64,000 bases of DNA from Pyxidicoccus caerfyrddinensis (lineage in GTDB: Bacteria; Myxococcota; Myxococcia; Myxococcales; Myxococcaceae). A program made the translations under genes and the position numbers. Below the pieces are notes generated by a model. The model was given only the letters and a program-made list of their open reading frames with translations. It was not told the DNA's origin and ran no database searches. The DNA is taken from assembly GCF_010894405.1 (NCBI RefSeq), contig NZ_JAAIYA010000008.1, positions 62,001 to 126,000 on the forward strand. Direction: 5' to 3'. Below are positions 33,987 through 44,204 of this stretch, piece by piece. Numbering within the stretch: the stretch's first letter is position 1; every line of letters begins with the position of its first letter.

Positions 33987-36900
33987 TCAGGCCAGCGTGT
34001 TGCGCCGACGGCGCAGCAGGCTGAGGAGCGCCAGGCCGAGCATGCCGGCCGGGGCGCCCGCGCCCGTGGAGGAGCAGCCACCACCGGTGTCCGGCGTGGC
34101 AGTGGCCTCCACGGTGGCGGTGTGCGTCCCGCCGCGAGCATCCGTCACGGTCAGCTTGAAGCTGAACGTGGCGCTGTCGCCGTCGAGCTCGGGGACGTTG
34201 GCGCTGAGCACCGCTTCGTTGGGGTTGCTCAGCGTGACGGCCGGGCCGCCCGTCTGCTCCCACTTGTAGGTGATGGCGTCACCATCCGGGTCGCTGGAGG
34301 CCGAGCCGTCGAGGGTCATCGACGTCTGGTCGCCAGACAGGAGGATGCGCGCCTTCGCCACCGGGACGATGTTGTCGGCCTGAGTGACAGTCACCGTCAC
34401 CGTGTCCGCATCGCTGGTGAGCGAGCCGTCGCTCACCACCAGGCGGAAGGTCAGCTCCGTGTTCGCCTTCACGTCCGGCGCGGTGAAGGACGGTCTGGCC
34501 GTGTTGGCCCCCGTCAGCGTCACCCACGGGCCACCCACCTGCGTCCACTGGTACGTCACCGTGGAGCCCTCGGCGTCAGCGCTGGCGCTGCCGTCGAGGG
34601 TGACCGCGGTCTTGCTCTTGGCGGAAGCCGCCTCGCCCGCGTCGGCCACGGGCGCGCGGTTGACCTGGCGCACCGTCACCACCACGTCGTGGCTGGCCGT
34701 GGCATGGCCGTCGCTCACCGTCACGCGGAAGGTGAGCTCGGTGTTGGCCGTCACTTCGCCCGTGGAGAAGGTGGCCGTCGCGGAGTCAGCCCCCGTGAGG
34801 GTGACCGCGGTACCGGACACCTGCGTCCAGGCGTAGGTCAGGCTGTCGCTGTCCGGATCCGCGGCGGAGGCGGACAGGGTCGCGGTGCTGCGCTCGTCCA
34901 CCACCACGGCGGAGGCCGTCACGGCCGGGGCGCGGTTGACCTCGCCGACGTGCACGTCGATGGTGTCGCGGGTCGCCAACTTGCCGTCGCTCGCCGTCAG
35001 GACGAAGGAGAGCGTCTCCCCGTCGACCGTCTCCGGCGCCGTGAAGCTGGCCACCGCCGTGTTGGCGTTGGACAGCGCCACCGGGGTGCCGGACACCTGC
35101 ACCCAGAGGTAGCTCAGCGCGTCGCCGTCCGCATCGCTCGCGGAACCGCTCAGCGTCGCCGTCCCACGCTCGTCCACGGACACGTCCACACCCGCGTTCA
35201 CCGTCGGAGCGCGGTTCACGTCACGCACGTTCACCACCACGCTCTGGGAAGCCGTGGCAGTGCCGTCGCTCGTCGTCACCGTGAAGGTGAGGATGGAGTC
35301 GGAGGACACATCACCCGTGGCGAAGGAGATGCTCGCGGTGTTGGCGCCCGAGAGCACCACCGGAGCCCCGTCCGTCTGCACCCAGCTGTACGTCAGGGCA
35401 TCACCGTCCGGGTCGGACGCCGAGGCCGTGAGCGTCGCCGTGCTGCGCTCGTCCACCGTGGCGGACGAGGCCGTCACCGTCGGCGCGCGGTTCACGTTGC
35501 CGATGACCACGTCCACCGTGTCGCTCACGGTGAGAGTGCCGTCGCTCACCGTCAGGCGGAAGGTGAGCGTCTCGACCGCGGCCACGTCCGGCGCGGTGAA
35601 GGTCGCCGTCGCGCCGTGGGCGCCGCTCAGCGCCACCGGGGTACCGGCCGTCTGCGTCCAGACATAGGTCAGCGTCTGGCCGTCCACATCGCTCGCCGAG
35701 CCGGAGAGCGTGACGGTGGCGCGCTCGTTGGCGGTGGCGTCGAGGCCCGCGTTCACCGTCGGAGCGCGGTTCACCTCACGCACGTTCACCACCACGCTCT
35801 GAGAAGCCGTGGCAGTGCCGTCGCTCGCCGTCACCGTGAAGGTGAAGACGGAGTCGGAGGACACGTCGCCCGTGGCGAAGGAGATGCTCGCGGTGTTGGC
35901 ACCCGAGAGCACCACCGGAGCCCCGCCCGTCTGCACCCAGCTGTACGTCAGGGCATCACCGTCCGGGTCGGACGCCGAGGCCGTGAGCGTCGCCGTGCTG
36001 CGCTCGTCCACCGTGACGGGCGAGGCCGTCACCGTCGGCGCGCGATTCACGTTGCCGATGACCACGTTCACCGTGTCGCTCACGGTGAGCATGCCGTCGC
36101 TCACCGTCAGGCGGAAGGTGAGCGTCTCGACCGCGGCCACGTCCGGCGCGGTGAAGGTCGCCGTCGCGCTGTTTGCACCGCTCAGCGCCACCGGAGTACC
36201 GGCCGTCTGCGTCCAGAGGTAGGTCAGCGCTTGGCCGTCCACATCGCTCGCCGAGCCGGAGAGCGTGACGGTGGCGCGCTCGTTGGCGGTGGCGTCGAGG
36301 CCCGCGTTCACCGTCGGAGCGCGGTTCACCTCACGCACGTTCACCACCACGCTCTGGGAAGCCGTGGCAGTGCCGTCGCTCACCGTCACCGTGAAGGTGA
36401 AGACGGAGTCGGAGGACACGTCACCCGTGGCGAAGGAGATGCTCGCGGTGTTGGCGCCCGAGAGCACCACCGGAGCCCCACCCGTCTGCACCCAGCTGTA
36501 CGTCAGGGCATCACCGTCCGGGTCGGACGCCGAGGCCGTGAGCGTCGCCGTGCTGCGCTCGTTCACCGTGGCGGACGAGGCCGTCACCGTCGGCGCGCGG
36601 TTCACGTTGCCGATGGCCACGTTCACCGTGTCGCTCGCGGTGAGCGTGCCGTCGCTCACCGTCAGGCGGAAGGTCAGCGTCTCGCCCGTGGCAACCTCCG
36701 GCGCGATGAAGGTCGCCGTGGCGGTGTTGTAGCCCTGCAGCGCCACCGGGGCACCGGCCGTCTGCGTCCAGAGGTAGGTCAGCGCCTGGCCGTCCACGTC
36801 GCTGGCGGAGCCGGAGAGCGTGACGGTGGCGCGCTCGTTGGCGGTGGCATCGAGGCCCGCGTTCGCCGTCGGAGCGCGGTTCACGTTACGCACGTTCACC

Positions 36901-39900
36901 ACCACGTTGTGGGAAGCCGTGGCAATGCCGTCGCTCACCGTCACCGTGAAGCTGAAGACGGAGTCGGAGGACACCTCGCCGGTGGCGAAGGAGATGCTCG
37001 CGGTGTTGGCACCCGAGAGCACCACCGGAGCCCCACCCGTCTGCACCCAGCTGTACGTCAGGGCATCACCGTCCGGGTCGGACGCCGAGGCCGTGAGCGT
37101 CGCCGTGCTGCGCTCGTCCACCGTGGCGGACGAGGCCGTCACCGTCGGCGCGAGGTTCACGTTGCCAATGACCACGTTCACCGTGTCGCTCGCGGTGAGC
37201 ATGCCGTCGCTGACCGTCAGGCGGAAGGTGAGCGTCGTGCCCGAGGCCACGTCCGGCGCGGTGAAGGTCGCCGTGGCGGTGTTGTAGCCCTGCAGCGCCA
37301 CCGGGGCACCGGCCGTCTGCGTCCAGAGGTAGGTCAGCGCCTGGCCGTCCACGTCGCTCGCCGAGCCGGAGAGCGTGACGAGGGTGTGCGCGTTGGCGGT
37401 GCCGTCGAGGCCCGCGTTCACCGTCGGAGCAAGGTTCACCTCACGCACGTTCACCACCACGTTGTGGGAGGCCGTGGCAGTGCCGTCGCTCACCGTCACC
37501 GTGAAGGTGAGGACGGAATCGGAGGACACGTTGCCGGTGGCGAAGGAGATGCTCGCGGTGTTGGCGCCCGAGAGCACCACCGGAGTCCCGCCCGTCTGCA
37601 CCCAGCTGTACGTCAGGGCATCACCGTCCGGGTCGGACGCAGAGGCCGTGAGCGTCGCCGTGCTGCGCTCGTCGACCGTGGCGGAGGAGGCCGTCACCAT
37701 CGGCGCGCGGTTCACGTTGCCGATGACCACGTCCACCGAGTCGCTGACGCTGGCGTGGCCGTCGCTGACCATCAGGCGGAAGGTCAGGGTCTCGCCGGTC
37801 GTCACCTCGGGCGTCATGAAGCTCACGCTCGCGGTGTCGTAGCCCTGCAGCGCGACCGGGGTGCCGGCCGTCTGCGTCCACAGGTAGCGCAGGCTCTCGT
37901 TGTCCGCGTCGCTGGCGGAGCCGGAGAGCGTGACGGTGGTGCGCTCGTTCGCGGTGGCGTCGAGGCCCGCGTTGACCGTGGGCAGGCGGTTGACCTGCTG
38001 GATGCGGACATTCACCGTGTCGGCGGACGTCACCTGCCCGTCCGTCGCGGTCAGCCGCAGCACCAGGGTGGTGTCCTCGGTGACGTCGGGAGCCGTGAAG
38101 GACGGCGTGAGCGTGTTGGCGCCGGTGAGGGTCACCGCCGGGCCGGACACGCGGGTCCACGCGAGGTTGAGCGCCTGGCTGTCCGCGTCGACCGCGGTGC
38201 CGTGGAGGGACACGGGCGTGCGCTCGTTGACCGTCACGTCGGGACCCGCGGAGACCGTCGGGGCCGCATTGCTCTCCGCGACGATGCCGATGAACGGCAG
38301 GTGGGTGATGCCGGAGAAGGCAATGTCGTCAAGCACCCAGCCGGTGTTGCCGACGCCGTTGTCGGTGCCAATGCGGAAGCGGATCTGCACCGTCTTGCCC
38401 GCGTACGTGGTCCCCAGGTTCAGCGTGGCGGTGTTGAACGTCGGGAAGTTCGCGGTGGTGCCGACGAAGGCGCGGCGGCCCGCCAGGGGATTGAAGTTGC
38501 CGGCGTACTGGATCAGCGTGCCCGTATACAGCGAGTCCGCGATGTCCACCCACGTCTGGCCTCCGTTCTCGGTCAGCTCGATGACGGCGCCGTCGTAGTT
38601 GCCGCTGACATCGGCCTCGAAGTCGTAGGCGTGATTGAAGCTCACGATGAACGGCGCCGTGGCGCTGACGTTCAGCGGCGGGGAGACCAGGCTGAAGTCA
38701 GCCGGAGAGCCCAGGTCCACGCCGAAGAAGGCGCGGTTGAGGTTGCTGCTGAACTGCACGACGGTGAAGTTGGCCGGGAACAGGTTCGGGTCCGGGTTGT
38801 ACGGCGTGCTCCACGGGAGGTTGGCGGGCGTGCCCTCCACGGTCTCCGTGGCGGTGGACTCGGGGACCTGGTCGTAGTTGGCCTTGAACGACAGCGTTTC
38901 GACCGTGTCTCCCACGGAGATCTGGCGGTCATCGCGGATGGAATAGGAGAAGTCGATCCGCTGGGAGTTCCCCGCGCCGTTCAGCGTGACGGGCACGGAC
39001 ACGGTGCCGACATCGCCTTCCATGATGACGGGGAAGTTGGCGGTGCCCTGATTGCCCACCGACACGCCCGCGGTGTTCGACACGACGGTGACACTGGTGT
39101 GGCTGGCAGGCTCGGCACCCCCGTTGTAGACGGTGAAGGTCAGCCGGCCGGTCTCGCCGTTGTCGAGGACGCCGTCCCCGTCACCCGGGAAGCTGGCATC
39201 GTCCTCGAAGTAGGCCTCGACCACCTGCACGTCGACGCCCGTGGAGTAGCTCTCCACCACGCCCTCGTGGGTGAGGGAGTTGCGGTCGGGAGCCACAGCG
39301 CCCACGCCAGCGCCGCGCCTGGCGAAGGCCGCCCAGAAGAGCCGGCCGTCGGCCGGGTCGTTGGCGTAGGCCGCCGCGATGACGGCGTCACGCGCCTCCA
39401 GGAAGGTCGGCGCCGCGGGCGTGAGCTTGTACCCGTTGACCAGGTAGCTCTTCATGCGGTTCTGCGCCTCCGCGAACGGATGCGCGCGCAGCAGGGCCGT
39501 GTAGCACTCCCACAGCATCGTGGCCCAGATTTCGCCGGAGTTGTGGACCTCCGCGTTGTTGCCGCTCGGGGCGATGGGGGCGCTGGTGGGCAGCGCCTCA
39601 CCGTCGGTGATGTGCTTGAACGTCAGCGCGTTCTTCGCCATGTCCGACGAGTACGTCACACGGCGGATGCCGAAGAACGCGGAGTCCGGAGAGGTGCCGC
39701 GGGTGGCGTACTCGGCCGCGCCGTAGGCACCATTCCAGTTCGCGTTGCTCGCGACGTTGATGTCCTCGGGGCGCGTAATCATGAGCAGGCCGGTGAAGTC
39801 ACCCCAGCCCTCGCCCATGGACCGACCCTGGTTGTTGGTCAGACCGGAGGAGTTCTGGATGAGGCGGTTGCTGATGTAGTGCCCCCACTCGTGGGCCACG

Positions 39901-41804
39901 ATGGTGTTGTCCACCGTGCCGTCGAGGTTGGTGACAGGGCCGCGGAACAGCCGCGCGTTGAGGCCGGAGGCCGCGCGCAGCGTGTTGCCGTCCGCCAGGG
40001 TGACGCGCACCGAGGGGATGGTGATGCCGGTGGCCGTGCCGCCAAGGTCCGCGACGAAGCCGGGCGCATTGTCGGCGATGATGACGCCGATGGCGCCCGC
40101 GCTCTGCGCGTTGGCAACCTTCACGGTGAAGGTGCACGTGCCGCGGTCCATGAAGGCAATCCTGCCCGCCACCGCCGCCGCATTGGTGAGCGCCGAGCAG
40201 CCGTCGGTGGTGGACGGACCGGCGGCGTCCGCCGCGTCCTGGCCGATGACCACGTCGCCGGTGACGTTGAACAGCTGGGGACCGAAGCCCGCCGCGATGC
40301 CCGTCTGGTAGTCACCCGCGACGCTCGCGGGTGCGTTCGCCGTCACGCGCGAGTTGCGCGGGCCGGAGAACAGGTACATGCGCATGCGCGGGGACGCACC
40401 GTCCGCCGGCGCCTGCATGTTGGCGTTGTTGGTGCCGCTGTAGTCCTGGGCCTGGGCGCGGATGGCGTCGTTGCCAATGCCGCCGCGGCCGTAGTTGTCG
40501 ACCTGGGCGTTGCCGGACGCCTCGTCGAAGCCGGCGTCGTAGAACCAGTCGTGGAGCCAGTTGTTCACGAAGAACAGGCTCGTCGTCGCCGCGGCAATCT
40601 GCTGCGCGTTCGCGTTCGGCTGGAGGTTGAACAGCATGGTGCGGTCGAACACACCGGGCGCGGTGACGGTGGGGCGCAGGTCGCCTGCGTTGTAGCCGTC
40701 CGGCGCGGTGAGGTTGGCGAACGCGTCCACGTTGTTGCCGCTCGTCACCGTGGCGTTGTCCGCCAGCCAGGGGTCATTCTGGCTGAAGGGCACGTTCTGC
40801 AGGGTGACCAGCGAGGGCGCCACGTACGCGGGCAGGAAGCCGCTGGGCGTCGTGCCGGTGGGGTGCGGGGTGGCGTTGGTGCCGGCGGGACCGTCGTGCG
40901 GGGTGTAGGGCGGCGTGGTGTCCGCGAACACGCGGTAGCTGAACTCCGCGTCCGCGGTCAGGTTGTTGCGCAGCAGGATGCGGCCGTCCACCGCGGAGAT
41001 GACGTACGAGTAGTAATCCGAGTCCGAGCTGTCCCGGCGCCCGGTGTTGAGCTCCACGTAGTACGCGGGCACCAGTGAGGTGGGCAGCGAGAAGAGCACC
41101 TGCTTCGCGCGCGCCGGGATGATGAACCCTTCCTCCAGCGGGCGGGAATAGCTGGCCACGTCGAAGTGCGTGTACTTGTCGGCCTTCTGCGTCTTCACGC
41201 TCGTGAGCAGGCTCGCGTCCAGCGCGGTGCCGGTGAGGTCCTGGTAGGCCGCGGACACGGCGGCGCTCGCCGTGAGCTGGAACCGGACGCGCGGCGGAGC
41301 GCTGGAGACGTGACTGGAGAGGCTGCCGGAGACGGCCACCAGCTCGTTGCTCCGGTTGAGCAGGAGGTTGAGCGAGTGCCGGAAGACCTCGATACCGCCC
41401 GCCTCCTGGGCCAGCGTGACGACCTTCACGCCCTGGCCGTTCTGGCTGATGTTGACGACCCGCGCGCCCGCGGCCTCGAAGGAGCCCACTCCGTAGAGCG
41501 GGGCGGCGTCCGCGATTTGCACCAGCGCGGCCTGCTCGGGCGCCATGCTCGCGAAGGGGGAAGCGCGCAGCTTCGACGACGACTCCGCGCCCTTCCGCGC
41601 CCAGAGGAACGTAGGAGAACCGGTGCGCTCATCACGATGAGCGACGCGGGGCCCCTTGAAGTCCACGGGCTTGAAACCCGCGGAGACTCGAGCCGCGGGC
41701 TTCGCGTCCTGCAATGCATCGTAGTTCGGCAGTGTCCGGGCGGCGGCGCCGGTTCCAGACAACACCAGCGACAGGCCAGACAGCGTGGCAACCAACCTTC
41801 TCAC
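33987..41804 (-). CDS. Giant secreted M36 (fungalysin-type) metalloprotease with tandem Ig/PKD-like domains and MYXO-CTERM
   Basis: 2605 residues from GTG at 41804 with GGGAG upstream; a signal peptide (LVATLSGLSLVLSGTGAAA) follows at once. Order: an FTP-type propeptide (LTASAAVSAAYQDLTGTALD), a fungalysin peptidase with zinc site VAHEWGHYISN near residue 638 and a downstream Glu in GEGWGDF, a PA domain inserted before it (DRGTCTFTVKVANAQSAGAIG), a jelly-roll MAM-like domain (GNTGWVLDDIAFSGI), then about 15 tandem domains of ~93 residues between ~1183 and 2575, each opening like NRAPTV.AG.D. The tail GGGCSSTGAGAPAGMLGL then RRRR is a MYXO-CTERM-type anchor, which places it on the cell surface or in outer-membrane material. 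Likely a large surface protease for predation or matrix turnover. Confidence 0.93.
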   Translation of the reverse strand: MRRLVATLSGLSLVLSGTGAAARTLPNYDALQDAKPAARVSAGFKPVDFKGPRVAHRDERTGSPTFLWARKGAESSSKLRASPFASMAPEQAALVQIADAAPLYGVGSFEAAGARVVNISQNGQGVKVVTLAQEAGGIEVFRHSLNLLLNRSNELVAVSGSLSSHVSSAPPRVRFQLTASAAVSAAYQDLTGTALDASLLTSVKTQKADKYTHFDVASYSRPLEEGFIIPARAKQVLFSLPTSLVPAYYVELNTGRRDSSDSDYYSYVISAVDGRILLRNNLTADAEFSYRVFADTTPPYTPHDGPAGTNATPHPTGTTPSGFLPAYVAPSLVTLQNVPFSQNDPWLADNATVTSGNNVDAFANLTAPDGYNAGDLRPTVTAPGVFDRTMLFNLQPNANAQQIAAATTSLFFVNNWLHDWFYDAGFDEASGNAQVDNYGRGGIGNDAIRAQAQDYSGTNNANMQAPADGASPRMRMYLFSGPRNSRVTANAPASVAGDYQTGIAAGFGPQLFNVTGDVVIGQDAADAAGPSTTDGCSALTNAAAVAGRIAFMDRGTCTFTVKVANAQSAGAIGVIIADNAPGFVADLGGTATGITIPSVRVTLADGNTLRAASGLNARLFRGPVTNLDGTVDNTIVAHEWGHYISNRLIQNSSGLTNNQGRSMGEGWGDFTGLLMITRPEDINVASNANWNGAYGAAEYATRGTSPDSAFFGIRRVTYSSDMAKNALTFKHITDGEALPTSAPIAPSGNNAEVHNSGEIWATMLWECYTALLRAHPFAEAQNRMKSYLVNGYKLTPAAPTFLEARDAVIAAAYANDPADGRLFWAAFARRGAGVGAVAPDRNSLTHEGVVESYSTGVDVQVVEAYFEDDASFPGDGDGVLDNGETGRLTFTVYNGGAEPASHTSVTVVSNTAGVSVGNQGTANFPVIMEGDVGTVSVPVTLNGAGNSQRIDFSYSIRDDRQISVGDTVETLSFKANYDQVPESTATETVEGTPANLPWSTPYNPDPNLFPANFTVVQFSSNLNRAFFGVDLGSPADFSLVSPPLNVSATAPFIVSFNHAYDFEADVSGNYDGAVIELTENGGQTWVDIADSLYTGTLIQYAGNFNPLAGRRAFVGTTANFPTFNTATLNLGTTYAGKTVQIRFRIGTDNGVGNTGWVLDDIAFSGITHLPFIGIVAESNAAPTVSAGPDVTVNERTPVSLHGTAVDADSQALNLAWTRVSGPAVTLTGANTLTPSFTAPDVTEDTTLVLRLTATDGQVTSADTVNVRIQQVNRLPTVNAGLDATANERTTVTLSGSASDADNESLRYLWTQTAGTPVALQGYDTASVSFMTPEVTTGETLTFRLMVSDGHASVSDSVDVVIGNVNRAPMVTASSATVDERSTATLTASASDPDGDALTYSWVQTGGTPVVLSGANTASISFATGNVSSDSVLTFTVTVSDGTATASHNVVVNVREVNLAPTVNAGLDGTANAHTLVTLSGSASDVDGQALTYLWTQTAGAPVALQGYNTATATFTAPDVASGTTLTFRLTVSDGMLTASDTVNVVIGNVNLAPTVTASSATVDERSTATLTASASDPDGDALTYSWVQTGGAPVVLSGANTASISFATGEVSSDSVFSFTVTVSDGIATASHNVVVNVRNVNRAPTANAGLDATANERATVTLSGSASDVDGQALTYLWTQTAGAPVALQGYNTATATFIAPEVATGETLTFRLTVSDGTLTASDTVNVAIGNVNRAPTVTASSATVNERSTATLTASASDPDGDALTYSWVQTGGAPVVLSGANTASISFATGDVSSDSVFTFTVTVSDGTATASQSVVVNVREVNRAPTVNAGLDATANERATVTLSGSASDVDGQALTYLWTQTAGTPVALSGANSATATFTAPDVAAVETLTFRLTVSDGMLTVSDTVNVVIGNVNRAPTVTASPVTVDERSTATLTASASDPDGDALTYSWVQTGGAPVVLSGANTASISFATGDVSSDSVFTFTVTASDGTATASQSVVVNVREVNRAPTVNAGLDATANERATVTLSGSASDVDGQTLTYVWTQTAGTPVALSGAHGATATFTAPDVAAVETLTFRLTVSDGTLTVSDTVDVVIGNVNRAPTVTASSATVDERSTATLTASASDPDGDALTYSWVQTDGAPVVLSGANTASISFATGDVSSDSILTFTVTTSDGTATASQSVVVNVRDVNRAPTVNAGVDVSVDERGTATLSGSASDADGDALSYLWVQVSGTPVALSNANTAVASFTAPETVDGETLSFVLTASDGKLATRDTIDVHVGEVNRAPAVTASAVVVDERSTATLSASAADPDSDSLTYAWTQVSGTAVTLTGADSATATFSTGEVTANTELTFRVTVSDGHATASHDVVVTVRQVNRAPVADAGEAASAKSKTAVTLDGSASADAEGSTVTYQWTQVGGPWVTLTGANTARPSFTAPDVKANTELTFRLVVSDGSLTSDADTVTVTVTQADNIVPVAKARILLSGDQTSMTLDGSASSDPDGDAITYKWEQTGGPAVTLSNPNEAVLSANVPELDGDSATFSFKLTVTDARGGTHTATVEATATPDTGGGCSSTGAGAPAGMLGLALLSLLRRRRNTLA
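34996..37990 (-). repeat. 555-bp tandem higher-order repeat inside the protease gene
   Basis: The landmark GTCAGGCGGA (plus strand) recurs at 35551, 36106 and 36661, with GTCAGGCGGA at 37216 and ATCAGGCGGA at 37771, exactly 555 bases apart, and a related GTCAGGACGA at 34996. One unit is 185 codons, two domains: type A (AGLDATANERATVTLSG) and type B (TASSATVDERSTATLTA). Identity between neighbours is near-perfect over long runs. This indicates recent tandem duplication or gene conversion of the domain pair. Confidence 0.93.
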
Positions 41805-42093
41805 GTGGGGAAGCTCCCTGTTTGCGACGGCGGGAGGGCGCCACCTCAAGACCCGTGAGCGTGTCCCAGCCCCATCGCCGGAACGCCAGGTCGCATGCAG
41901 GTGACTCCCGGGTGACGGGCTGTCACCTGCTGGACAGACTAGTGCTCCCAGTGATGTAGGTTTAAAGGGGACATCGGCGCTAATTTCTAATTCAACGCAC
42001 AATTCCGCGTTTACGGCATGTTGTCCGGGCCCTCGGAGGAAAAATCGGGTGGATGCGAAGCTGGTGACTCGCGGTGCTCTGAACGGAGGCGGG

Positions 42094-44010
42094 ATGCGCG
42101 GGGGGAAGCTCGTGGGGTGGGTCGCATGTCTCATCCTCCTCGGAGGTTTGGGCCCCTGGGGTGCGCCGCCGCCCGCCGGGGCCTGGCAACTTCCGCCCGC
42201 CAGCGACGGTGGCGTCGACGCCCTCACCACCGAGCGTGCCGTCGAGCCATTGCGCGACGCGGTCCAGACACGCCGCTCACCGGCCGCGCGGCACCTGCGG
42301 CTCGCCCTCGAAGCCGTCCCGCGCCAGCCCGCGGAGACACTGCGCGTCGCGGCACTCCTGCAGGAGGACCCGCTCTTCCTCTCCTACGGCCTCCAGTTGG
42401 AGGCCGCGAGCTCACGCACCATGGCGAGGGAGCTTCTCGCCGGGGGCAAGCGCGCGGAGGCGCTGGAGGCGGCGAAGAAGGCCATCGCGCTCTACCAGCG
42501 CGTCGCGGAGAGCTGCCCGTCGCCTGTCGCGGAGAGGAAGCTGCCGGAGGAGCTCGGGCGGACCGAGGCCCTGGCGGGCGAGGCCTGGCACGGGCAGCAG
42601 AAGTGGGCGGAGGCCCAGCAACTCTACGAGAGCGCCTTCGCGCACTTCGCCACCGCCGGGCTGCTGACGAGCTTCCTGCCGGAGACGCTCGGCCGCTACG
42701 CGGAGTCCTGCGCGCGGCAGGCGAAGCCGTCGGTCTCCCCCACCTGCGTGGAGTGGCTCCGCCGCTTCGTCCAGTTGGAGGAGCGAGGCGCCCCCAAGAC
42801 ACTGGCCATCGCGAAGCACGTCCCCCTCGAGTCGCTCGGCCCCTTCCCACCCGCGGAGCCCCGGACACCCGCCGCGCTCACCGTGGCCCCGGACACCCAG
42901 GCATTCACCGACGCGATGGCACTCTACCGGGCGCGGAAGTTCGGGGACGCCGCCGCCGCGTTCCAGGCCCTGGCGGAGACGTACCCCACGTCGGCCCATG
43001 TCCTCCGTGCTCGCTACTGGAGGGGACGTGCGTTCGGCCAGGGCAAGAAGCTCAAGGAGTCCAGGGCCGTGTTCAAGGCGCTCGTGGAGGACGCGCCCCT
43101 CACCTGGTACGGCCTGCTCGCGGCGGGGGCTTCGGGGGTGGACCTCCAGGCGAGGATTTCTCGCACCCCGGCGAAGGCGGCGGCGCGAGACGCGGCGCTC
43201 GTCCCGTGCGAGCAGCAGCGCGTGGCGCGGGCCGAGCACTTCCTGGCGGAGGGCATGGCCCCGCTCGCGGCGGAGGAGCTCCAGGGGCTGGCGACGCGAG
43301 AGCCCGCGCGGCTCGGCGCGCCCTTCCTGCTGTACGTCGCGATGCTGCACTCGGAGGCCGGGGACGACCCGTCCGCGTTCCAGGCGGTCAGCGAGCTGCT
43401 GAGGAGGAAGCATCCCGACGCGCTCACGCCGTTCGCCCTCCGGCTGCTCTTCCCGCCCAGGCACCTGGAGCTGGTCCAGAAGTACGCGGCCGAGCACGGA
43501 CTGGAGCCCGCCCTGGTGCTGAGCGTGATGAAGCAGGAGTCCTCCTTTCGCATCAACGCCGAGTCCGGGCAGGGCGCGCTCGGGCTGATGCAGCTCTTGC
43601 CTGGCACCGCGGAGGGGCTGGAGAAGGGCGCGGGCGGGCAGCTCCTCCAGGTGGAGCCCAACATCCGCGTCGGAGCGAAGTACCTGCGCTATCTCCTCGA
43701 CTACTTCTGCGGCAACCGCGCTCTCGCACTCGCCAGCTACAACGCGGGGATGGGGCGGGTGAACGGCTGGAAGAAGCAGGGGCTGCTGGGGACGGACCTC
43801 ATCGACTTCGTCGAGTCCATCCCCGTGAGGGAGACGCGCGACTACGTGTCGCAAATCATCCGCAACCACTACTGGTACTCGTCGCGGGTCATCGGCACGA
43901 AGGCGCGGCCGTTGGACCACTTCTGGAGCTCGGGCGCGAAGGCGAAGACGGGGCGCTGCGCCGCCAAATCCCAGAAGGCGCCCGCCAGGGGACAGTCCTC
44001 CAAGAAGTGA
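42094..44010 (+). CDS. Soluble lytic murein transglycosylase (Slt-type)
   Basis: 638 residues from the ATG at 42094, chosen for GGAGG upstream and a signal peptide starting right there (LVGWVACLILLGGLG). The long middle is helical and TPR-like (KAIALYQRVAESC, AEAQQLYESAFAHFA, DAAAAFQALAETYP). The C-terminal ~170 residues are the goose-lysozyme-like catalytic domain: LVLSVMKQESSFRINAESGQ with the catalytic Glu, GALGLMQLLPGTA, RVGAKYLRYLLDYF, ASYNAGMGRVNGW and ESIPVRETRDYV. It cleaves peptidoglycan glycan strands with anhydro-muropeptide release. Divergent from the giant protease gene, with 289 bases between starts that must hold both promoters. Confidence 0.93.
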   Translation: MRGGKLVGWVACLILLGGLGPWGAPPPAGAWQLPPASDGGVDALTTERAVEPLRDAVQTRRSPAARHLRLALEAVPRQPAETLRVAALLQEDPLFLSYGLQLEAASSRTMARELLAGGKRAEALEAAKKAIALYQRVAESCPSPVAERKLPEELGRTEALAGEAWHGQQKWAEAQQLYESAFAHFATAGLLTSFLPETLGRYAESCARQAKPSVSPTCVEWLRRFVQLEERGAPKTLAIAKHVPLESLGPFPPAEPRTPAALTVAPDTQAFTDAMALYRARKFGDAAAAFQALAETYPTSAHVLRARYWRGRAFGQGKKLKESRAVFKALVEDAPLTWYGLLAAGASGVDLQARISRTPAKAAARDAALVPCEQQRVARAEHFLAEGMAPLAAEELQGLATREPARLGAPFLLYVAMLHSEAGDDPSAFQAVSELLRRKHPDALTPFALRLLFPPRHLELVQKYAAEHGLEPALVLSVMKQESSFRINAESGQGALGLMQLLPGTAEGLEKGAGGQLLQVEPNIRVGAKYLRYLLDYFCGNRALALASYNAGMGRVNGWKKQGLLGTDLIDFVESIPVRETRDYVSQIIRNHYWYSSRVIGTKARPLDHFWSSGAKAKTGRCAAKSQKAPARGQSSKK

Positions 44011-44204
44011 CGTGCGCCCCCTGTGTGGAGGCCGGAGCTCCGTCTGTTTTCACTTCGTCTGAAACACGAGAACGTCACAATCCGGAAACAGGTCGCCCTC
44101 GAGACATCGGCTCACCATGCGCCGCGGCAAGCCCCGCCGGCCGCCCGCATCATCGGGGTGTCACGCTCCTGTGGTATCCAGACGCCTCCACCTGGAGACT
44201 CCCC

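Noticed and set aside
34996-37990. 555-bp repeats as a mobile-element or CRISPR array
   Set aside because: The units are in-frame coding domains of one protein, with no spacers, transposase or inverted ends.
34122-41078. Uninterrupted 2318-codon plus-strand frame antisense to the giant protease gene
   Set aside because: It mirrors the repeats and codon bias of the real gene. High third-position GC leaves few stop codons on the opposite strand, and the frame has no signal peptide, domain or ribosome site.
42018-44204. Plus-strand frame running through the transglycosylase gene into the lipoprotein
   Set aside because: Only the part from 44205 has a signal peptide and ribosome site. The upstream part is out-of-frame transglycosylase sequence.
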